This document shows, piece by piece, positions 56,341 through 64,000 of a DNA stretch of 64,000 nt. A program made the position numbers and the translations under genes. The stretch covers positions 50,638,984 through 50,702,983 of the forward strand of contig CM071570.1 of NCBI GenBank assembly GCA_036426205.1. The letters run 5' to 3'. The DNA comes from Ascaphus truei (Eukaryota > Chordata > Amphibia > Anura > Ascaphidae). The notes under the pieces are model-generated. The model made no database searches and was not told the origin of the DNA. It saw only the letters and a list, made by a program, of their open reading frames with translations. Every line of letters starts with the position of its first letter. Within the stretch, counting starts at the first letter, position 1.

Positions 56341-57229
56341 ACAGCACTCAGTCAGCCATGCCGGAAGGAGCCAGCGGGGACCTCCAGACTGGAGGAAAGG
56401 GGCTGGTGGCCGCTGCCGTGCGGCCGCACGCACCGCCGGATGCAGCGGGACCAAAGCCTAAGTGGTGTCAAGGGAGACCAGGCCAGCCTCGGAGCACACA
56501 GCATAGATCACCTGCTCGACAGGATCTAAATGAGCTGCGGAGCGCTGATCGGGTCCCCTTTATCTTCCCATCTGCCATTGGAGAGCATGGTAGAAGGGCT
56601 GGTGACAATTCAGAGTGCTGATTCAGCTCACAGACCAGGAAGCAAGGGCTCGCTCCATGGACTAATCAGGGCTGAGGGTAGATTTCCAGAGTTAATCGGA
56701 TTGGGGTGTACCATGTGGTATATCTCACAATTCGATTGGTTGTAGTACCATGGGATGGCAGCCATTGGTTTTTAAGAATGTGACGTACCTCCCTTTAAGA
56801 TGACATCACATCCTTTAAAAAAAAAACTGGCACATGGTACAACAGAACAAAGATAAAACCGTGTCAAAGCTCCAGGAGGTTGGAAATAAAGCCTTTAGAC
56901 AGTAGTAAAATGATAATAGGAGTTGACACCGGAAAATAAAGGATTAAGGGGCTGCAGTTTTCTGTGTTCAGATAGATAATGGTGACAAGGAGGGGACACA
57001 GGGGGGGACAACAAATTGTGAGGTGCAGTCACTAACGTCCCCCTTACCCTGGCTATGCCCGGCGTGGAGTACCCTTTATTCACGATGATACGCCGCCTTG
57101 GTCATCCTTTCTTGCTGCAGCTGCCCTGACGCTGCCAAAAGCGTCTCCTCCAGGCATCCAGTGGTGAAGTAGATTCTCATACACAGCAATAGAACAAGGT
57201 AAGAATCAAAAATCCAGCTGCTCCATGAT
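56341..57229. other. no confident gene
   Basis: The plus frame continuing to 56621 (ending near SAIGEHGRRAGDNSEC) starts in the GC-rich repeat and shows no known domain. CCATTGGTTTTTAAGAATG (56761) resembles promoter-type CCAAT DNA. The remaining part is unremarkable. Confidence 0.35.
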
Positions 57230-58206
57230 ACAAAAAGTAGGCACTGACCAGCAAAAAAGGGGTTAAAAAGGTATACTTTAATGCAGTACATAAAAAACAA
57301 AAAAACAGACAGTACTAACTACTCTCCCACATGTTTCACGCCTACTGTGGCGCTTTCTCAAGGAGTAATGAAGTAAGGGAGGTCCTGGGTAATTATAACT
57401 CTCCCCGTCATACAAGACAGCTGATATCAATAATCAATTAAATATGTCTTGCAGAAAGAACAGAGAAGACAGAGAGAGAAAATAAAAAGAAAAGAAAAAA
57501 AAAGAGGCAGAACATCCCACAATAATCACGTATGATCTGCAGAGATTAACCCACACTATACCAGCAATAGTTACTAGAATTGATGAAATAAACTCATGTT
57601 TTGCTTATATATTGTCCTTACTGAGTGATAGAACAACTAGCACAGTGAAAATCTGAGCTTACAAATAGAAGTAAGCAAAATTCACCTAGTTCCTCATGTG
57701 ACATAATAATATGACTATGTATACATCGTTTAATACAATCCAATATGAATAATGCAATAAATCTTAGAATATATAAATAATTGGTTATGCATTACAAATG
57801 TACCGTAAAGAATGCAATGAATGCAAAGATGTCCTATACATAGAAATCAATCAAGGCAAAACATAGGCATATATAGCTAATTTGAGCAAGATAAAAGAAT
57901 ATAAAGGAAAAAAGAAGAAAAAAGAAGAAAAAGAAGGCAACAATATGAACAAATAATAACTAAATCTGAAAGCTGTGTAGAACACACTAGGTAGAGATAA
58001 CAAAAAATTGAACTGATTGTAGCTCAATATAATGGATAAATAGTGATAAAAAAACTAATGATAAATTTAAATATAAATATTATCATTTTGTTAAAGAGAA
58101 ATAAAGAGAAATAAATCCTCCTGAATTAATATATTTAAAGGTTAAATAAGTAATGGTAAAAATAACATTCATGGTATATCATGATAAACACTAATGCTAA
58201 ATTAAT
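57230..58206 (-). repeat. 3' terminal region of the long PLE
   Basis: Downstream (minus sense) of the GIY-YIG stop. It has about 840 bp of AT-rich sequence, then a hammerhead-like core (57323-57366), then a T/A-rich segment with TTTTTATGTACTGCATT. It corresponds in position to 31698-32507 of the other PLE but is a different sequence family. Confidence 0.55.
57323..57366 (-). ncRNA. hammerhead-like core, U3/A8 variant (UUGAGAA)
   Basis: Minus strand: CTCC, TTGAGAA, extra A, GCGCC-ACAGTA-GGCGT (five pairs with one wobble), GAAAC, ATGTG, GGAG pairing with CTCC. Base 17 would be G if stem I is taken as four pairs, which would prevent cleavage; alternative register possible. Confidence 0.4.
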
Positions 58207-60430
58207 CTATAAGAAGCTTTTTAAATTCCAATCAATGTTTAACCCATTAGGTACAAGAGTATTTAATGTGAAAATCCAAAAAGCTTCACGCCTGTGAAGC
58301 AAATTACTTCTATCTCCCCCTCTATAGTGTGGTCTCACAGATTCCAATGCGACACATTTGAAGTTAGTCAAACTTCCATTCTGACAGGTATCAAAATGTT
58401 TAGATACAGGGTGTAACTGATCTTTTTTAGTGATCAATCTCATATGCTCAAGTATGCGCTGCCTCAGAGTGGTTAAGCCCACGTAACGTCTGTTGCAGCC
58501 ACACAGGAGCAGATAGATAACATGATCAGTATTACATGTTATACACAATACAATATCAAACACCCTGTTACCATCTGTCCCTGAAAAGGTCTTAGTCTTT
58601 AAAAGATAATTACACAGTTTGCAATGATGGCAGGGATAGCAACAAGTGAAATTAGGAAAAAATCCTTTACTCGATTTAAAAGTTTGTTTAGGCACACTAG
58701 GTGATAACAAATTCCCCATAGTTTCTGATTTTTGAAACACAATTCTTGGATCATCAGTCACTAAATCTTTTAAGAGGGGGTCTGTAGCTAGTATGTGCCA
58801 ATTTTTCTTAATGATCTTTTTAATATCATACGCCTGGTTGCTAAACCTGGTAATAAAGAAAGGTGCCAATCGATTGTTAGCATTGCTCTGTTGTGCAGTT
58901 TTATTTGATTTCTTTTTAGAGAAAGTACCACGTGACTGGATCAGGTTATCTCATAATTCTAGTTTGGCACTTTGGTAGGCCTCTTGAAGGATAATGGGAT
59001 CATATCCTCTAGCTTCAAATCTCTTGAACATCTCACCAGATCTAATTTCAAAGTCCTCAATACTTGAGCAATTTCTGCGAATGCGCAGAAATTGACCACG
59101 AGGTATACCTTTAAACAATTTTTTGTCATGGCAGCTGTTAGCGTGTAATAACGTATTACGAGCATTAAGCTTCCTATAGATGTCTATATGTACTCTCATG
59201 TCCAGATCTATATATATAAATAGAGATCCAGAAAAGAAATGTGGTGTTGATGGTGTTGAGAGGTGAAAAAGAGATTAAAATAATTAGTGTTAAGATAAAG
59301 AATGAAATCATGCAATTGAGTGATAGTGCCCTGCCAAACCAAAATCAAATCATCTATATAACGGTGATAAGAAACTATAAGATGTCTGTAGGGGTTCCCA
59401 TCCCCAAACACGTGGCTCTGTTCCCACCAACCCATTAAAAGGTTAGCATATGAGGGGGGCAAAGCATGTTCCCATTGCTATGCCACGTGTTTGGAGATAG
59501 AAACTACCCGCAAACATAAAATAGTTATGTGTGAGTAGATAAGAAATACTGTCAAGTAAAAAAGTGATGTGTGCTGGTGATAGTGCAGAATAAGTCTCCA
59601 AGAAAAAATGTGCAGAGTTGATACCATGTGTGTGAGAAATAGAAGTGTAGAGTGAGGTTACACCGAGTGTGACCCATAAATATTGAGGTGCCCAAACGAA
59701 GTCTGAAAATATTGAGAGTACATGAGATGTATCTAAGAGATAAGAGGGAAGAGCAGAAACCAAAGGCTGTAAAAAATGATCAACATAAATCGATAAATTT
59801 TCACCAAGGGACCCAATGCTTGAAACAATGGGTCTTCCAGGGGGAGTAACCAGGGATTTATGAATTTTGGGTAAGTGATGAAAGATTGGGACAACAGGAC
59901 ATTTACAACTCAAAAATTCAAATTCAGAGACAGATAACACCTGCAATATCTTGCCTAAGTCCAGGAGCTCATCAAGTTCATGGAGAAAGGCAAGAGTAGG
60001 GTCTGATTTTAGTTAGACATATGAATCATGGTCATTCAATTGTCGCAAAGCCTCATGTATATAATAATCATAATCAGCAACCACAACCGCTCCTCCCTTA
60101 TCTGCTTTTCTAATCACAATAGCAATATTGTTGTGAATACTTTTAATTGCATTACGTTGATCAAGTGTGAGGTTAGCAGATCGTTGACTACTGTGATTAA
60201 CTGAGAAGATACCCTGTGACAAAAGTTTTAAATCCCTTTGTACTGAGGCTTGAAAAACATCAATAGCATGTCCTCTTAGGAATGTAGGACAGAATGTTGA
60301 CCGTTTTTTGAGACCAGAGTCCACTCTACCCATAAAGTTCTGCAAAGAATCTTCATGTATTTGTTCTTGTTCAAGTAGGAGTTCAGATAGATCTTGCAAG
60401 TGGCACTGCTCTCTAAATGTTAGTTGAGCA
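58207..60430 (-). pseudogene. Penelope-like element, RT plus GIY-YIG (most complete copy)
   Basis: Minus strand, from about 60400: N-terminal region with LTLDQRNAIKSIHNNIAIVI, then RT motifs RKADKGGAVVVADYDYYI, FHHLPKIHKSLVTPPGRPIV (the PLE hallmark LPKIHK and GRPIVS), LGVTSLYTSI (usually DV.SLYT; the catalytic Asp is G here), QTRGIAMGTCFAPL, and YHRYIDDLILVWQG (catalytic YIDD). Next the thumb YRKLNARNTLLHANSC and IPRGQFLRIRRNC, then, after breaks near 58950, the endonuclease ORF (58207-58869): a Cys-rich CCYPCHHCKLC, DHVIYLLLCGCNRRYVGLTT (GIY as VIY, YIG as YVG), RILEHMR, HFDTC, YRGGDRSNLLHRREAFWIFT and ending NIDWNLKSFL. Four or more frame breaks; loss of the first catalytic Asp also marks it dead. 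Confidence 0.85.
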
Positions 60431-60439
60431 TTGATATCA

Positions 60440-60617
60440 ACATATTGAGGGGTTTCTAATCAGAGAATGTATACTAGGTGATACAACCAGAAATTCATTG
60501 ATCTAAATATGTCCATTAAATTCTATAATAATATTATGATCTTGTTTACCCTTCACTATGAATTTCTGGTTGTATCACCTAGTATACATTCTCTGATTAG
60601 AAACCCCTCAATATGTC
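60440..60617. repeat. 64-bp-arm hairpin at the PLE 5' end
   Basis: CATATTGAGGGGTTTCTAAT ... CAACCAGAAATTCA and its inverse TGAATTTCTGGTTG ... ATTAGAAACCCCTCAATATG are nearly perfect inverted repeats separated by about 55 bp. The junction marks where the 5'-truncated element switches into an inverted terminal segment. Confidence 0.75.
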
Positions 60618-61335
60618 TTATTGAAATGTATTTTACTAATTGATATTTTTTCTCTCTCTCTCTCTCTCTCTCTCTCCCATAATCATTGAGCCATTTGATT
60701 TATATCATTTTATAGATTGTACTTTTTATAATCATCAAGTCTAGTTTTTTAATTATATTTATTATTCTATTTATATTTATTTGATCGTAGTGTTATGTAC
60801 CCTTTAAGGGGGAGAACCTGTGTTAAACTGATTAGTTTATTGATTAATTAATCTCACACACTATTTAGAGTGTGAACCCACTAGTGGTGTGATTCTGCTC
60901 CTGAGGAAGCTGTCGTAGTACAGCGAAACGCGTAGAGCCTCCCACAGCATAGCTGTACTACAGTTGTTTGCTGTTCCACAACTGAAGGCACCGAGTCTGC
61001 CCTGCGCTTTTGCCGTCCGCTTCCTGGTTCACTCAAACCGGAAGTCGTCAGTCCCTGACCGGATGTGACGTCAGACGCTCTCCATTGCGATCCGACGAGG
61101 GGGAACTCTGAAGTGGCTGCAAACTTACCATCCGATTCCAGACTAATCTACTGCCTCAAGTAAACCCTTATGTGAATTCGTTCTATGTACATATTGTGAG
61201 TACATTTCTTATGTGTTTTTAACGTATAAACCTGTTACTTTTTGATCTACACTATGGTCTCTCCTTGTCTTCTATGAAATTCAACGTGAGTGGAAGTCGT
61301 CACGAATCATCATCAATTTCAACTCCTGTTTTTGC
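60618..61335 (+). repeat. PLE terminal region in inverted orientation
   Basis: Starts with a (TC)n run (60648-60677), has a hammerhead-like motif at 60897-60938, then a GC-rich segment with GTGACGTCAGACG (61066). Orientation is opposite to the adjacent PLE ORF, as for the left arms of other palindromic PLEs here, but the sequence is not the same as the 57.2-58.2 kb end. Confidence 0.5.
60897..60938 (+). ncRNA. hammerhead-ribozyme-like motif, best core with 60-nt-scale compact fold
   Basis: Stem I GCTC, core CTGAGGA, extra A, helix II GCTG-TCGTAGTA-CAGC, GAAA, C-GC-G minimal stem III, TA, then GAGC pairing with GCTC. Every invariant base of a hammerhead is present and both helices pair without mismatch. 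Confidence 0.7.
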
Positions 61336-61825
61336 TGTTTTATCACTTACTTGTTGTAAGTAGGCATTCTATTAGAGCCAAGACTTACCTGCACCATTAT
61401 AGTGTTAACTTGCTGCATCATCATTGTTTGCTCTTCTTTTTTGGGTGTTCCTGATATGATCGCTCCCTTCCTACCCTGGATGCTATACATGGTACACCAG
61501 CCAATCGGATTGTATAGGGCCTTATATAGGGCCTGTCCCATATTATTTGAGCTTAAGAAGTCGACGGGAAAACATCCGCCCCATTCGATTTCAAGTAAAG
61601 AAGATAGAAGAAAAGGAAAGAAAAAAGAATGAAGAAAGAAGAAAAGAATGAAGAACTCTGGTAGACATCTCTTCAATCAAGATTTGATAATGGACTTCTT
61701 CGCATCGGCTGTTGAGGATCATTGTGTCAAGGGTCAAGAGTTGGTGCTTGCATAGGACGGGGTGAAGACATCAATGGTAAGAAAAACATTGATTGTAATT
61801 TATTTTATTGTGTATTTATTTTTTA
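61336..61825. other. no gene recognised
   Basis: Purine-rich GAAAGAAAAAAGAATGAAG tract at 61605-61660, CCTTATATAGGGCC (61520) that looks TATA-box-like, otherwise nothing. It is followed by the hairpin repeat and may be its leader. Confidence 0.35.
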
Positions 61826-61829
61826 GGTT

Positions 61830-62220
61830 GCCCATTGACTGCCAATGTGTTTATCTATACCACTTTTGGGATATAGATAAACACAGTGACAAGAAATGCA
61901 TGTTTTGGCAAATGCTTGTTTTTATTTAATTGTCATGTATTTTTGGTGCTTGGTTTTATTTAATTGTTGTGTATTTTTGGTGAGTTTTTTATTGTTGTGT
62001 ATTTTTGGTGCTTGTTTTTTTTAGGTTGGCCATTGACTGCCATAGTGGCAAATCATGCCCATATTAAATGGGTATGGTGTGCCACTGTGCCAATCAATGG
62101 GTAGAGGGTGGGGGTAGTTGCCCTGGGGAGGGTGGTTAGGTCCCTGGTTGGTAGCTTGGGAGGGGGTTAAACCCTTAATTACTATAGCGGTTACTAACCG
62201 CTAAGGTGATTAAGGGGTTA
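61830..62220. repeat. hairpin repeat array, GCCATTGACTGCCA family
   Basis: Two units each starting GCCCATTGACTGCCA or GCCATTGACTGCCA. The first contains TGTTTATCTATA...TATAGATAAACA (perfect stem), the second GTGGCAAATCATGCCCATAT...ATGGGTATGGTGTGCCAC. Then comes GGGGTTAAACCCTTAATTAC and TAGCGGTTACTAACCGCTAA with GATTAAGGGGTTA. Same family as 15960-16110. Confidence 0.65.
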
Positions 62221-62939
62221 GTGGCCATTAGTTTGTTTTTTGATTGTACTATACAGTATATAATATTATTTTACCAACCTAACAAAAAAAAAAGAAATTA
62301 GTAGAGTGGGGGGTCATTATAGTAAGAGGGTTACTATCACTTCCTATTATGATTGATGAATGCTATATAAAAATAAGTGATATGCCTATATGAACATTTT
62401 AAATGTTACATTGGCAATTAGACATACAGCTTCAACTAGAACATGATCTACCATAAATAAATAAATTAAACATATGTATAACAGGGTGTTTTCCATGTTT
62501 TTATTTTGTTTTGTTTTTTATTTTTAAAGAAAAATATAATTAAAAAAATAAAACACTGAGGAGGGTAGATGCTTAGTAACAGCAACACTACACAAAAGCA
62601 AAAACAACAGTTTTCAAACAATGTCAAAGGAAGAGGCAATGGAGGAAGCAGCAAAAGTAAGTTGAATGAGGATTTGCATGTTGAAAAATAAGAATAGTAA
62701 TTGATTGAGTAACATCCAACACCATCATTCATGAAAAATGAGTGCATCACACAACAACCCCAAACTTAAAAATGGACAAGATGCAACTAGTGTCCACAGC
62801 TAGTACACATCTTTGTCGTGAGTATCAAGTAATTCCTTGTTCTCTATGGTGACAGTGCCCCGAAAAATTCAAGGAGTGTGAATAAGACAATAAGTAGCAC
62901 AGAGTAATTAAAATGGGACTCAGTCAAATACTTTCAAAG
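62221..62939. other. no gene recognised
   Basis: AT-rich; the hydrophobic minus-strand frame at 62466-62750 follows from A-runs on the plus strand. Confidence 0.4.
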
Positions 62940-63260
62940 TGAGGAGGAAAATAATATTTAATCTCCATTGTCACGTACTTGAGGTACAACTAAATTAGCA
63001 CAACCATCGTCACTCTCTGAGTCTGTTCACAACTACTCAAAAGAATGGAGTGGAAAGTAGGTGGAAGTTCAAAATGCTTGCTGATAATTCATGTCCACGT
63101 CTCCTCAAGTACCTCACCCCTATAAATAATCGTCCCACAGAACATGTTCTGTAGCACCAGACCCTGATACACCTGATGAAGGGGCTGTGCCGTCCGAACC
63201 ATTGTGTTAACTATACTGCACTGATGTCAGAATTAAAATAAGTTTTACTGCTCTGGTGGC
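62940..63260 (+). repeat. PLE-type terminal repeat fragment
   Basis: A hammerhead-like core (63169-63207) followed by AATTAAAATAAG (63232) and TTTTACTGCTCTGGTGGCG, plus an upstream inverted pair CGTACTTGAGGTAC / AAGTACCTCA. The order agrees with other pLTR fragments. Confidence 0.4.
63169..63207 (+). ncRNA. decayed hammerhead-like core
   Basis: ACAC, CTGATGA, extra A, GGGGC...GTCC helix II region, GAAC instead of GAAA, CATT, GTGT pairing with ACAC. The A15.1 change weakens stem III. Confidence 0.35.
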
Positions 63261-64000
63261 GTCATAAACCCTGTGTGCAGTTGCTGTTTACTAGTATACC
63301 AAACCCTATTCCACTCTGCTTTCTTCTCTGTCTCAGTCTCACTAGGCCTGTTATCTCTGGGGTGGTGGTGATGGTGGTGAATGTGGGGGTGAGCAAGGAG
63401 ATTCCACAGGTGTGACTAAGCAACTGAGGTACATCCCACAGGACTCCACTTAGAAGCAGACCATGGTGTCCTCTTGGGCCAGTTTGCCATCCTGTAGAAG
63501 GAGTGGGTGACCTCCTCCTTTTGTAGTTAATGGTGGTTGCTTCCATATGGTGACCTGGAAGAGGATGCTCAGTCACGTGTGGAGGAAGATGAGGACGCAT
63601 GTCATGGTGATTGCACTGCATATGGTCCTCAAGAGGCATCTATTTCTGCCTCTCTTCTTACTATATAAGACACAGTAGACCACATCAAAGTCACACATAA
63701 TCCCATGGCATGGTAATTCAAACAATTCCCACACCAAAGAGGTGTTCCTATGGGCAACCAATGACCATGCCCATGTGATGCCTGTGAGCTCAGGGGGATG
63801 AATGGTCCCTTTTATAATTATATTCTTTTCATGTTATTGTTATACATTTTGTAAATAAAGGTTTATGTACTAAGGATGTATGATAAAATATAGATAGATA
63901 CTTTTTTAATCCCTCTCTTTGACTTCCCTTTGATTGTAGCCTTTAATTAATGCATTTAAGATTGGATATTAAGAATATCTATTAGATGCCTTGTGTTATA
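63261..64000. other. no confident gene
   Basis: A minus-strand frame of 125 codons (63262-63639; His/Thr/Pro-rich) has no domain I recognise. GTGGTGGTGATGGTGGTGAA at 63361 is a local repeat that explains part of it. The end is AT-rich. Confidence 0.35.

Noticed and set aside
56238..56621. 127-codon frame as a host exon
   Set aside because: It begins inside a GC-rich repeat, has no recognisable domain and no supported splice sites.

Overview
The window looks like a repeat-dense stretch of an amphibian genome, most likely a frog. I infer this from the mix of elements: Penelope-like elements (PLEs) with a GIY-YIG endonuclease, L1-, CR1- and L2-type LINEs, PIF/Harbinger remains, a TTAA-flanked Kolobok-like MITE, a hAT-type element, LTR-like repeats, and very AT-rich, intron-scale DNA between them. 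There is no bacterial-style operon and no rRNA or tRNA gene that I can recognise. The only host-type protein gene I can defend is an intact, divergent forkhead (FOX) reading frame at 7753-8388 (minus). Two decayed copies of a BEN-domain-like gene lie at 3790-4390 and 46160-46745 (both minus).

Layout. 0-5 kb: PLE tail, L1 debris, a candidate LTR and BEN-like copy A. 5-10 kb: MITE pieces, a HARBI1-like transposase exon with one frameshift, the forkhead ORF, and a complete 399-bp TIR element. 10.6-16 kb: a decayed L1 with endonuclease and reverse transcriptase, surrounded by PLE terminal repeats. 16-22 kb: simple and GC-rich repeats and a broken Harbinger Myb/SANT-like gene. 22.9-25.6 kb: a 5'-truncated CR1 with an open 310-codon RT end, then a decayed PLE and an L2 tail. 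26-29 kb: two short palindromic elements and an antisense L1 fragment. 31.7-37.2 kb: a PLE with inverted terminal repeats, split by a second 2.77-kb palindromic insertion. 38.8-43.7 kb: L2 fragment, TTAA MITE, and an LTR-like repeat interrupted by a hAT-type element carrying a 1.1-kb minisatellite. 44-48 kb: nested direct and inverted repeats, BEN-like copy B, a probable solo LTR. 50.7-53.5 kb: another palindromic PLE, one arm of which holds a TIR insertion. 57.2-61.3 kb: the most complete PLE (RT plus GIY-YIG, minus strand).

The main signal is a recurring 38-45-nt motif in the PLE terminal repeats with the layout of a type I hammerhead ribozyme with a minimal stem III: (C/U)UGAN(G/A)A, a hairpin, GAAA, a very short GCG-type loop, then a strand pairing with the 5' flank. 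Across 12 of the copies the two variable core bases change together: C3 always occurs with G8, and U3 always with A8. That is the pair that contacts in the active hammerhead fold. All these cores also carry one extra A before helix II. In the three PLEs with a readable GIY-YIG frame, the downstream motif lies in sense orientation 0.27-0.84 kb after the stop codon.

Limits: all coordinates and translations were read by eye; no database search, folding or alignment program was run. Family names rest on motif recognition. Most TE boundaries are approximate except where a target-site duplication is given.
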